Shown here in pieces: positions 1 through 5,718 of a DNA stretch of 5,718 nucleotides. The notes under the pieces are model-generated. The model worked only from the letters and a program-made list of their open reading frames with translations. It searched no databases and was not told the origin of the DNA. The translations under genes were made by a program, and so were the position numbers. The first letter of the stretch is position 1; each line of letters opens with the position of its first letter. Source of the stretch: an uncultured Alistipes sp. Lineage in GTDB: Bacteria > Bacteroidota > Bacteroidia > Bacteroidales > Rikenellaceae. The stretch lies in NCBI GenBank assembly GCA_937895825.1, contig CALBKP010000023.1:1-5718 (forward strand). Direction: 5' to 3'.

Positions 1-318
1 GTAGAGGTCTGAAATCTTCTGCTCAACGCTGCCAAACTCAGCCTCAGTCTTGGTCATCTCGTTGAAGAGCTCGTTGATACGAATCTCGTTGTTCTCACGG
101 AGCACGTCGAACGAGCCGTAGCGTGAGAACTCGGGCTTAAGCGGGTTGTTCTTTTGCCAACCACCAGTAGCCCACTGATAGAAATCCGCCTTGAGGTCGA
201 TTGCCTCATCAAAGTTGTTCTTGTCGATGGCGGGAATTGCGTCGCTCGTCTCGACAGTGTTCGTTGCGCAAGCTGAGATCATAAGTGCTGTCGCAATGAT
301 TGAAGTTAACTTTTTCAT
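1..318 (-). CDS. M13-family metallopeptidase lipoprotein (neprilysin/PepO-like), N-terminal part only
   Basis: The frame is open from an ATG at 316-318 (minus) to the left edge, giving the first 106 residues of a protein that in this family usually runs to about 650-700. The N-terminus is a lipoprotein signal: MKK, a hydrophobic stretch, then the lipobox I-S-A-C with Cys17 as the predicted lipidated residue. From about residue 45 the protein reads DFYQWATGGWQKNNP and then SRYGSFDVLRENN, the typical N-terminal signature of M13 zinc endopeptidases. The zinc-binding HExxH and ExxxD motifs lie in the C-terminal half and are outside the window, so activity cannot be judged. The residues after Cys17 (ATNTVETSD) do not look like a Bacteroidota surface-export signal, so a periplasm-facing anchor is the simpler inference. 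The gene follows pgk by 38 bp on the same strand with no terminator between, which suggests co-transcription. The family assignment is fairly secure; the exact substrate is unknown. Confidence 0.85.
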   Translation of the reverse strand, partial: MKKLTSIIATALMISACATNTVETSDAIPAIDKNNFDEAIDLKADFYQWATGGWQKNNPLKPEFSRYGSFDVLRENNEIRINELFNEMTKTEAEFGSVEQKISDLY

Positions 319-356
319 TATAGGTTAGTTATTGTTTAGGTTTTCTTATTTTAGGC

Positions 357-1619
357 TTACTTGCGGATGGCAGCTACACCAGGGAGTTCCTTGCCTTCCA
401 TGTACTCGAGCAATGCGCCGCCACCAGTTGATACGTACGACACCTTGTCAGCCAAGCCGAACTTGTTGACGCATGCTACCGAGTCACCACCGCCGATAAG
501 CGAGTAAGCACCGTTCTTCTCCGTAGCCTCAGCAATAGCCTCAGCCACAGCGCGTGAGCCTGTTGAGAACTTGTCGATCTCGAATACACCTACGGGGCCA
601 TTCCAAAGGATTGTCTTGCAGCCGAGGATATGTTCGCGGAACTTAGACTTGCCCTGCGATGCGATGTCGACTCCCTCCCACTCGTCGGGGATATTGTTGG
701 CGGGAGCCTCCTGAGTATTTGCCGTCTCGGCAAAGTCGTCGCAGATAAGTGCATCAGGTGAACGAAGGATGGTGATACCCTTCTCCTCGGCCTTCTTCAA
801 GATCTCGAGAGCCACGGGGAACATGTCGGGCTCGCAGATAGACTTGCCCTCCTTGCCACCTTCAGCACCAGCGAAGGTGTAGGTCATACCGCCACCGATG
901 ATGATAGAGTCAACCTTCTCCATAAGTTTCTCAATAATGGTAATCTTAGTAGACACCTTTGAGCCACCGATGATAGCGCAGAATGGGCGCTCGGGGTTCT
1001 GCATAACGCCGTCAATAGCCTTTAGCTCGTTCTCCATAACGTAGCCGAACATCTTATCCTGGGGGAAGTAGTCAGCGATAAGTGCGGTCGATGCGTGAGC
1101 ACGGTGTGCTGTGCCGAAGGCATCGTTGATGTAGCAATCGGCATACGAAGCGAGTCGCTTAACGAACTCTTTCTGCGACTCCTTGACTGCCTTCTTTGCC
1201 TCCTTCTTCTCCTCCTCTGATGCATCCTCTGCGAGGCCACGGGGCTTACCCTCCTCCTCGGCATAAAAGCGCAGGTTCTCCAAGAGCATAACCTCGCCAG
1301 GCTTGAGGTTTGCAGCCATCTCCGAAGCCTTCTCGCCCATGCAGTCGCCAGCGAATGCTATCTTTACGCCAAGGCGCTCCTCGATGGCGTAGATGATCTG
1401 CTCCAACGAGTACTTGGGATCGGGGTTCTTCTTGGGGCGACCGAGGTGCGACATAAGGATTACAGAGCCGCCACCTGCCAATACCTTCTTAATCGTAGGA
1501 ACAGCTGCACGGATACGTGTGTCGTCGGTAACCTTACCCTCTGAGTTGAGGGGCACGTTGAAGTCTACGCGGATGATTGCGCGCTTGCCCGAGAAATTGT
1601 AATTGTCGATTGCAAACAT
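357..1619 (-). CDS. pgk: Phosphoglycerate kinase
   Basis: This cytoplasmic glycolytic enzyme transfers the phosphate of 1,3-bisphosphoglycerate to ADP, giving 3-phosphoglycerate and ATP, and runs in reverse in gluconeogenesis. The protein is 420 residues, full length. The N-terminal substrate domain shows RVDFNVPL (17-24, with Asp19 and Asn21), Arg35 in DDTRIR, HLGRPK (58-63), ENLRF (114-118, Arg117) and DAFGTAHRAHAS (166-177, Arg173). These are the basic-patch residues that hold 3-phosphoglycerate. The nucleotide domain shows GGSKVSTK (218-225, Lys221), WNGPVGVFE (339-347), GGGDS (376-380) and STGGGA (397-402). A charged Lys/Glu-rich stretch at about 120-152 lengthens the loop before DAFGTAHRAH. 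I recall the same extension in Bacteroides homologues, so it is not an anomaly. The ATG at 1617-1619 lies about 30 nt downstream of the predicted transcription start. No catalytic residue is missing and the reading frame is intact. Confidence 0.98.
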   Translation of the reverse strand: MFAIDNYNFSGKRAIIRVDFNVPLNSEGKVTDDTRIRAAVPTIKKVLAGGGSVILMSHLGRPKKNPDPKYSLEQIIYAIEERLGVKIAFAGDCMGEKASEMAANLKPGEVMLLENLRFYAEEEGKPRGLAEDASEEEKKEAKKAVKESQKEFVKRLASYADCYINDAFGTAHRAHASTALIADYFPQDKMFGYVMENELKAIDGVMQNPERPFCAIIGGSKVSTKITIIEKLMEKVDSIIIGGGMTYTFAGAEGGKEGKSICEPDMFPVALEILKKAEEKGITILRSPDALICDDFAETANTQEAPANNIPDEWEGVDIASQGKSKFREHILGCKTILWNGPVGVFEIDKFSTGSRAVAEAIAEATEKNGAYSLIGGGDSVACVNKFGLADKVSYVSTGGGALLEYMEGKELPGVAAIRK

Positions 1620-1655
1620 AGTATTATTTTTTTAGTTTAATGTCCAAATTCGATG

Positions 1656-1663
1656 CAAAGGTA
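1656..1663 (-). promoter_or_regulatory. Predicted pgk promoter, -7 box
   Basis: On the minus strand the octamer reads TACCTTTG, an exact match to the Bacteroidota -7 consensus TAnnTTTG. It sits 36 bp before the pgk ATG, so transcription should begin near 1649 and leave a short A/T-rich leader. No good TTTG -33 box is visible about 19-21 bp upstream, where the sequence is simply AT-rich. The position and the exact -7 match support the call; the start site is inferred. Confidence 0.6.
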
Positions 1664-1812
1664 CTTAAAAATTTTTAATAATTGCGATTTATACCTATGT
1701 ATTAATGCGCGAATTTTGGATTTATTATGTACCCACGCTACTTTCGTATGCAATAAACGTGAAATGGTATAAAAAAATGTGATAACATGGGCATCTATTA
1801 AGAAAGTTTTAG

Positions 1813-1820
1813 TACCTTTG
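1813..1820 (+). promoter_or_regulatory. Predicted tkt promoter, -7 box
   Basis: TACCTTTG on the plus strand matches the Bacteroidota -7 consensus TAnnTTTG. The flanking bases AGTACCTTTG are identical to the pgk box on the other strand. Transcription would start near 1827, giving a leader of about 70 nt before the tkt ATG at 1898. The expected -33 region (about 1789-1793) has no TTTG, so this would be a promoter relying mainly on its -7 box or on an activator. The centre-to-centre distance to the pgk box is about 157 bp, leaving room for shared regulation, but no clear operator repeat is visible between them. Confidence 0.6.
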
Positions 1821-1828
1821 TATGATGT

Positions 1829-1855
1829 ATGGAGTGGGGCTTTGGGTCGCTCCGT
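1829..1855 (+). promoter_or_regulatory. Hairpin in the tkt 5' leader
   Basis: ATGGAGTG (1829-1836) can pair with CGCTCCGT (1848-1855) to form an 8-bp stem with two G-U pairs and an 11-nt G-rich loop. It would lie almost at the 5' end of the transcript predicted from the 1813-1820 box, about 42 nt before the tkt start codon. No T-run follows, so it is not an intrinsic terminator. It may protect the 5' end of the mRNA or be a small regulatory structure. It matches no riboswitch class that I recognise. Confidence 0.35.
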
Positions 1856-1897
1856 GGGATATGAACAATAAGTTAAACTAAATAATACTACTTAATT

Positions 1898-3922
1898 ATG
1901 GAGAACAATAAGCTTCAGCGTGCAGCCGATAACATCCGTATCTTGGCTGCCTCGATGGTAGAAAAGGCTAAGTCTGGTCACCCTGGTGGTGCTATGGGTG
2001 GTGCCGATTTTATCAACGTACTCTACACCGAGTTTTTACGCTACGATCCCGATAACATGGCTTATCCTCACCGCGATCGTATGTTCCTCGACCCAGGCCA
2101 CATGTCGCCTATGCTCTATGCAGTGCTCTCGTTGGCAGGTAATTACACCACCGAGGATCTTCAGTCGTTGCGTCAGTGGGGTAGCGTAACCCCTGGTCAC
2201 CCCGAGGTTGATGTTATGCGTGGCGTGGAGAACACCTCAGGCCCTCTTGGTCAGGGTCACGCTATGGCTCTTGGTGCTGCTATCGCTGAGCGCTTCATGG
2301 TTGCTCGCTTTGGCGAGTGGATGGCTCATAAGACCTATGCCTTCATCTCGGACGGTGCTGTTCAGGAGGAGATCTCGCAGGGTGTTGGCCGCGTAGCTGG
2401 TCACCTCGGTCTCTCGAACCTTATCATGTACTACGACTCGAACAACATCCAGCTTTCGACCAAGTGTGACGAGGTTGACACCGAGGATATAGAGATGAAG
2501 TATAAGGCTTGGAACTGGAACGTAATCACTGTAAATGGCCAGTCTATTGACGAGATTCGTGCCGCTTTGAAGGCTGCGAATGCCGAGACTGAGCGTCCTA
2601 CGCTTATCATTGGTAAAACCATTATGGGATACGGTGCTCGTAAGGCTGATGGCACAAGCTTCGAGAATCAGGTGTCTACCCATGGTCAGCCACTTACGGC
2701 TGCTGGTGCCGATATCGCTGCTACTATCAAGAACCTTGGAGGTAACCCTGACGAGCCATTTGCCGTATTCGAGGAGTCTAAGGAGGTTTACGCAGCACGT
2801 CGTGAGGAGCTTCGCGCATGGGCTAAGCAGATGCAGGCTACTGAGGCGGCTTGGCGTAAGGAGAACCCTGCTTTGGCAGAGAAGATGGATAATTTCTACT
2901 CAGGCAAACTTCCCGAGATCGACTACTCGAAGATTGAACTTAAGCCCGACCAGGCTACACGTGCCGCTTCGGCTACGATGCTTGGCTACTTTGCAGAGCA
3001 TGTCGAGAATATGGTTGTTGCCTCGGCCGACCTCTCCAACTCGGATAAGACTGACGGCTTCCTTAAGAAGACTAAGGCCTTCACTAAGGGTGACTTCTCG
3101 GGTAACTTCTTCCAGGCAGGTGTTGCCGAGCTTACTATGGCTTGCGTGATGAACGGTATGGCTCTCCACGGTGGTATCATCCCCGCGTGCGGTACGTTCT
3201 TCGTATTCTCGGACTATATGAAGCCTGCCGTGCGTCTCTCGGCTCTCATGGAGAAGCACGTAATCTATATCTGGACACACGACTCATTCCGCGTAGGCGA
3301 GGATGGTCCAACGCATGAGCCCGTCGAGCATGAGATTCAGATCCGTCTTATGGAGCAGGTTCGCAACCACTCGGGCGAGCGTTCTATGCTCGTGCTTCGT
3401 CCTGCTGACTCGGAGGAGACCGTTGCAGCGTGGAAGATGGCATTGGAGGAGAAGCGTCCCGTGGCCCTTATCCTCTCGCGTCAGAACATCAAGTCGTTGC
3501 CAGCACTCAGCGGCCGCTCACGTCGTGAGGAGGCTATGCAGGCTGAGCGCGGTGGCTATGTAGTTATGGAGGCTCCCAACGCTAAGGTTACGCTCGTTGC
3601 TACCGGTTCGGAGGTGTCGACTCTTGTTGAGGGTGCTGAGCAGCTTGCCGAGGAGGGTATCGCTACACGTGTGGTATCAATCCCCAGCGAGGGTTTGTTC
3701 CGCGATCAGAGCGCTGAGTACCAGGAGGCAGTCCTCGGTAACTTGCCACGTTACGGTATGACCTCTGGTCTCTCGATGAACCTTCGTGGTCTTGTAGGCG
3801 AGCAGGGCTTTATCCACGGCTTCGACCACTTCGGTTACTCGGCTCCTTTCAAGGTGCTCGATGAGAAGTTCGGCTATAATGGTAAGACCGTTGCCGATGA
3901 GGTTAAGGCTATGCTTAAGTAA
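1898..3922 (+). CDS. tkt: Transketolase
   Basis: This thiamine-diphosphate enzyme moves two-carbon ketol units between sugar phosphates in the non-oxidative pentose phosphate pathway, linking ribose 5-phosphate and erythrose 4-phosphate with glycolytic fructose 6-phosphate and glyceraldehyde 3-phosphate. The 674-residue length fits full-length single-chain transketolases. The N-terminal pyrophosphate domain has KSGHPG (25-30, His28), DPGHMSP (65-71, His68), TPGHPE (His101), GPLGQG (115-120) and the cofactor/metal motif SDG (151-153) followed by Asn182. The pyrimidine domain has the catalytic Glu411 in GVAELTMA, then HDSFRVGEDGPTHEP (461-475) with His461, Asp469 and His473, and SRQN (527-530). 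The C-terminal domain has ATGSEV (568-573). The usual GDG is SDG here, and QEEIS replaces MEGIS. Both changes match the Bacteroidota homologue as I recall it. The ATG at 1898 is preceded by an A/T-rich leader with no Shine-Dalgarno site, as is normal for the phylum. It is a single-gene unit with its own terminator. Confidence 0.98.
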   Translation: MENNKLQRAADNIRILAASMVEKAKSGHPGGAMGGADFINVLYTEFLRYDPDNMAYPHRDRMFLDPGHMSPMLYAVLSLAGNYTTEDLQSLRQWGSVTPGHPEVDVMRGVENTSGPLGQGHAMALGAAIAERFMVARFGEWMAHKTYAFISDGAVQEEISQGVGRVAGHLGLSNLIMYYDSNNIQLSTKCDEVDTEDIEMKYKAWNWNVITVNGQSIDEIRAALKAANAETERPTLIIGKTIMGYGARKADGTSFENQVSTHGQPLTAAGADIAATIKNLGGNPDEPFAVFEESKEVYAARREELRAWAKQMQATEAAWRKENPALAEKMDNFYSGKLPEIDYSKIELKPDQATRAASATMLGYFAEHVENMVVASADLSNSDKTDGFLKKTKAFTKGDFSGNFFQAGVAELTMACVMNGMALHGGIIPACGTFFVFSDYMKPAVRLSALMEKHVIYIWTHDSFRVGEDGPTHEPVEHEIQIRLMEQVRNHSGERSMLVLRPADSEETVAAWKMALEEKRPVALILSRQNIKSLPALSGRSRREEAMQAERGGYVVMEAPNAKVTLVATGSEVSTLVEGAEQLAEEGIATRVVSIPSEGLFRDQSAEYQEAVLGNLPRYGMTSGLSMNLRGLVGEQGFIHGFDHFGYSAPFKVLDEKFGYNGKTVADEVKAMLK

Positions 3923-3944
3923 TAAGAGTACCTTTGATAATATG

Positions 3945-3978
3945 TATTAGGCTACCCGTCGGGTAGCCTAATATTTTT
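3945..3978 (+). terminator. Rho-independent terminator of tkt
   Basis: TATTAGGCTACCC (3945-3957) and GGGTAGCCTAATA (3961-3973) are perfect reverse complements, making a 13-bp stem with a 3-nt loop. A run of five T follows at 3974-3978. The hairpin begins 22 bp after the tkt stop codon. The T-run is only on the plus-strand side, so it should mainly stop plus-strand transcription. Confidence 0.93.
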
Positions 3979-4014
3979 GCTATTAAATACTTGCTTCATC
4001 TTTGCCTCATTATC

Positions 4015-4058
4015 TAAAACACAAACAGAGAGCCTTAGAATAGTCTAAGGCTCTCTGT
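4015..4058 (-). terminator. Rho-independent terminator of the bamA-skp-skp operon
   Basis: ACAGAGAGCCTTAGA (4025-4039) and TCTAAGGCTCTCTGT (4044-4058) are perfect reverse complements, making a 15-bp stem with a 4-nt loop. Read on the minus strand, the hairpin is followed by the T-rich tract TTGTGTTTTAG (4014-4024). It starts 20 bp past the stop codon of the last skp gene and converges on the tkt terminator. The 156 bp between the two genes (3923-4078) contain little besides these two terminators. Confidence 0.9.
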
Positions 4059-4078
4059 CTATGACGTTATCACTCTGC

Positions 4079-4612
4079 TTACTGTGCTACGATACCGAGC
4101 TCAGCCTTAACAGCTGCTGTGATGTCGGTGAGGGCTGCGGGGTCGAAGTATGCAAGGCCTGCAGCTGCGGGCTGGTCGGCTGTGGTGCTAAAGATTGCCA
4201 CATAACCACCCTCCGATGCCACCTTCTTAACAGCATCGTTTGCCTTCTCGTAGATAGGGTTCATAATCTCAGCCTCCTTCTTCTGCATATCCTGCTGAGC
4301 AATCTGCTGGAAGTCGGCGAAACGCTGCTGGAGTTCCTGGAGCTCGCGCTCCTTAAGCTGGCGAACAGAGTCGTTCATCGTTGCAGCATTCTTCTCATAG
4401 TCAGCATAGAGAGTATTAAACTCCACCTGGATCTGCTCAAGCTGATCCTGGAGATCCTTACCATAGGCCTCAAGGTTGGCCTGTGCCTCGGTGAACTCTG
4501 GCATATTGGTAACAATTGCGGCCAAGTCAACGCGGCCAAACTTCTGTGCAAATGCCGATGATGCACTTAGCATAAGCACAACGGCAAGGGTCAGTTTAAA
4601 AAACTTCTTCAT
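4079..4612 (-). CDS. Skp/OmpH-family periplasmic chaperone (distal copy)
   Basis: The 177-residue protein belongs to the OmpH/Skp family. These are trimeric periplasmic holdases that bind unfolded outer-membrane proteins after Sec export and deliver them to the BAM complex. It begins with a Sec signal peptide (MKKFFK, hydrophobic core, likely cleavage AFA|Q after residue 22). A short beta segment follows (KFGRVDL, about 24-30), then a long Glu/Gln/Lys-rich helical stretch (about 38-125) that should form the coiled-coil tentacle. A C-terminal beta/helix segment (GGYVAIF to AVKAELG) completes the fold, as in Skp. The start is the ATG at 4610-4612, the only one that keeps the signal peptide whole. 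It lies 81 bp downstream of the other skp-like gene with no terminator or clear promoter between, so it is probably the last gene of the bamA operon. It is clearly diverged from its neighbour, with an Ala-rich C-terminal part (DQPAAAGLAYFDPAALTD), so the two are old paralogues rather than a recent duplication. Confidence 0.92.
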   Translation of the reverse strand: MKKFFKLTLAVVLMLSASSAFAQKFGRVDLAAIVTNMPEFTEAQANLEAYGKDLQDQLEQIQVEFNTLYADYEKNAATMNDSVRQLKERELQELQQRFADFQQIAQQDMQKKEAEIMNPIYEKANDAVKKVASEGGYVAIFSTTADQPAAAGLAYFDPAALTDITAAVKAELGIVAQ

Positions 4613-4693
4613 TACAACAATTCTTACTTTATAGTTTTATTCTTATTATGTTTTCTCTTCTTTAAAACGCTCAAGGGGCTCTGTCGTACTCGA

Positions 4694-5200
4694 CTATTTT
4701 AGTGCCTCGATGATCTTATCCGTGAAGTTTACCTTCTCCGAGTAGTAGAGCACAGTGGGATTTGCCGAGATGTCGATAACAAGGTCGTAGCCATTCTGCT
4801 TAGAGAACGACTCGATAACATCGAACACCTGCTTCTGGATGGGCTGGATAAGCTCCAGACGCTTCTTCATAAGCTCACCGTCGGTGCCAAAGAGCGACTC
4901 CTGATACTCTGTAGCCTCAGCCTCGAGGTTTAGGATACGCTGCTCCTGCTGCTGGCGTGCGCTTGCCGAGAGCGATGCGCGCTGCTGCATATAACTGTTG
5001 TAGAGCGTCTCCACCTCCTGGAACTTAGCATCCACCTTCTTCTGGTAGTCGGCCGAGAGGCTCTCAATCTTCTGGAGGGCGTTATTGTACTCCGTGATAG
5101 ACTTAAACACCTTCTCGCTATCAACGACCATATAGTTCTGTGCCGATGCGATGCCTGCAGTCATCACCACTGCTACAATCGCTAATAAAAACTTTTTCAT
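4694..5200 (-). CDS. Skp/OmpH-family periplasmic chaperone (proximal copy, next to bamA)
   Basis: The 168-residue protein is of the OmpH/Skp family and is predicted to carry unfolded outer-membrane proteins through the periplasm to BamA. The N-terminus is a Sec signal peptide with likely cleavage ASA|Q after residue 20. The mature protein starts with a beta strand and the family-typical VVDSEKVFKSITEYNNA (25-41), then a Gln/Glu/Lys-rich helical arm (about 42-125, including ARQQQEQRILNLEAE). It ends with the conserved second half of the core: IQKQVFDVIESFSKQNGYDLVID (121-143), then SEKVNFTDKIIEAL. It matches the family pattern more closely than the distal copy. It starts at the ATG at 5198-5200 and ends in TAG. 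The 92-bp gap to bamA is long for tightly coupled genes and contains a possible internal promoter box. Whether the two Skp-like proteins form separate or mixed trimers cannot be told from sequence. Confidence 0.93.
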   Translation of the reverse strand: MKKFLLAIVAVVMTAGIASAQNYMVVDSEKVFKSITEYNNALQKIESLSADYQKKVDAKFQEVETLYNSYMQQRASLSASARQQQEQRILNLEAEATEYQESLFGTDGELMKKRLELIQPIQKQVFDVIESFSKQNGYDLVIDISANPTVLYYSEKVNFTDKIIEALK

Positions 5201-5223
5201 AACCTATTTAGTTTTAGTATTTA

Positions 5224-5231
5224 CAAATATA
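5224..5231 (-). promoter_or_regulatory. Possible internal promoter box before the proximal skp gene
   Basis: On the minus strand the octamer reads TATATTTG, which fits the Bacteroidota -7 consensus TAnnTTTG. It is placed so that transcription would begin about 17 nt before the ATG at 5200. An identical octamer lies 20 bp upstream at 5244-5251. Neither copy has a good TTTG -33 box at the usual distance and the region is very AT-rich, so a chance match is quite possible. If real, it would let the skp genes be expressed apart from bamA. Confidence 0.3.
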
Positions 5232-5251
5232 ATGCTTTTATTTCAAATATA
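5224..5251. repeat. Pair of identical octamers, 20 bp apart
   Basis: CAAATATA occurs at 5224-5231 and again at 5244-5251, a spacing of 20 bp start to start, or about two helical turns. Both copies lie in the AT-rich bamA-skp gap. This could be a double -7 box or a pair of protein-binding half sites. Low-complexity sequence alone could also produce it. Confidence 0.4.
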
Positions 5252-5292
5252 TTGCCACCGAGCACTATTATATTTCATTTTGTGGCCATTAA

Positions 5293-5718
5293 CTAAAATT
5301 GCTGACCCATAACGAAGTGGAACTGCGAGCCGCTGGGCTTTGTAGAGCCGTAAGGAGCATCGAAGCCCCAACCCCAGTCGATACCGAGCATGCCGACAAC
5401 GGGGAGATAGAGACGCACGCCGACACCGGCCGAACGCTTGATCTTAAATGGTGAGAACTCCTTCCATGAGTTAAATCCGTTACCGCCCTCCAAGAAGCCG
5501 AGCACGTAGATCGACGAGTTGGGCTTAAGGATTACGGGGTAGCGAAGCTCCATAGTATATTTGTTATATGCCACAGAGTAGTAGTCCGAGGGGTCGAGTG
5601 CGCCATCCTCGTAACCACGCAGGGCGATGATGTCTACACCATAGATGTTGTAACCCGTCATACCGTCACCACCAATCTCGAAACGTTCGAAGCGCGACAC
5701 CTTGTTCTTGTTGTAACT
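5293..5718 (-). CDS. bamA: BamA, outer-membrane beta-barrel assembly protein, C-terminal part only
   Basis: The frame is open from the right edge to a TAG stop at 5293-5295 and encodes the last 141 residues of a protein that should be about 800-900 long. BamA is the Omp85-family core of the BAM machine that folds and inserts outer-membrane barrels. The visible part is the end of the 16-strand barrel. RGYEDG (34-39 of the fragment) is the conserved loop-6 VRGF/RGY motif. It is followed by alternating barrel strands (YTMELRYPVIL, SIYVLGFLEGG, SAGVGVRLYLPVVGMLGIDWGWGF) and the terminal strand FHFVMGQQF, ending in Phe as expected for BAM-dependent barrels. The POTRA domains and the start lie beyond the window; the internal GTG at 5700 is not a start, because the reading frame simply continues to the edge. 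The two downstream skp-like genes give the usual Bacteroidota order and strengthen the call over other Omp85 members such as TamA. Confidence 0.93.
   Translation of the reverse strand, partial: SYNKNKVSRFERFEIGGDGMTGYNIYGVDIIALRGYEDGALDPSDYYSVAYNKYTMELRYPVILKPNSSIYVLGFLEGGNGFNSWKEFSPFKIKRSAGVGVRLYLPVVGMLGIDWGWGFDAPYGSTKPSGSQFHFVMGQQF

Noticed and set aside
319..356. CCTAAA/CCTA repeated about every 15-16 bp on the minus strand between pgk and the peptidase gene
   Set aside because: The repeats are very short, in AT-rich sequence, and similar words occur before other genes here. There is no support for a binding site.
1164..1262. Lys/Glu-rich insertion in phosphoglycerate kinase as an unusual added segment
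   Set aside because: Bacteroides phosphoglycerate kinases that I recall have the same extended loop and the same total length, so it is a lineage trait.
1664..1812. AT-rich stretch searched for an origin, a small RNA gene or an operator
   Set aside because: No convincing inverted repeats, DnaA-box clusters, tRNA-like folds or terminators were seen.
2348..2356. SDG instead of GDG in the thiamine diphosphate motif of transketolase, as a possible loss of function
   Set aside because: The Asp and Gly and the paired Asn182 are kept, as are all the catalytic His residues and Glu411. As I recall, Bacteroidota transketolases normally have SDG here.
2237..3280. Several open frames of 60-190 codons inside tkt on both strands
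   Set aside because: They overlap a full-length, intact transketolase. Their translations are Arg/Leu/Ser-rich and low in complexity, as expected from codon bias of the real frame.
4061..4561. Open frame of 166 codons on the plus strand, antisense to the distal skp gene
   Set aside because: It is the mirror of a convincing gene with a signal peptide and family features. Its Leu/Cys/Ser-rich translation shows no domain, and it would begin within the terminator region.

Overview
The window looks like ordinary chromosomal DNA from a member of the Bacteroidota, probably the order Bacteroidales. The evidence is the Bacteroidota-type phosphoglycerate kinase and transketolase sequences, the bamA-skp-skp gene order, the -7 promoter boxes of the TAnnTTTG type used by the Bacteroidota primary sigma factor, and A/T-rich leaders without clear Shine-Dalgarno sites. 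A Rikenellaceae/Alistipes-like source is possible but cannot be shown from this stretch alone.

Layout, left to right. Positions 1-318 (minus) hold the first 106 codons of a predicted lipoprotein metallopeptidase of family M13 (neprilysin/PepO type), cut by the window edge. Just upstream of it on the same strand is phosphoglycerate kinase (pgk, 357-1619). The 38-bp gap between them has no terminator, so they are probably co-transcribed. A 278-bp AT-rich region (1620-1897) separates pgk from the divergently transcribed transketolase gene (tkt, 1898-3922, plus). It carries a -7 box facing each way and a hairpin in the tkt leader. tkt ends in a strong intrinsic terminator (3945-3978). A second strong hairpin (4025-4058) terminates the operon arriving from the right on the minus strand. 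That operon, in transcription order, consists of the 3' end of bamA (5293-5718, cut by the window edge) and two different Skp/OmpH-family periplasmic chaperone genes (4694-5200 and 4079-4612).

How the genes work together. pgk and tkt cover lower glycolysis and the non-oxidative pentose phosphate pathway. Both belong to central carbon metabolism and diverge from a shared regulatory region. The right-hand operon is the outer-membrane-protein assembly module: BamA inserts beta-barrel proteins, and Skp-like chaperones carry unfolded barrels across the periplasm.

I found no mobile element, CRISPR array, tRNA, rRNA or clearly novel system. The points worth a second look are small: the tkt leader hairpin, an orphan promoter-like box beside the tkt terminator, a spaced octamer repeat before the first skp gene, and the pairing of two diverged Skp paralogues.
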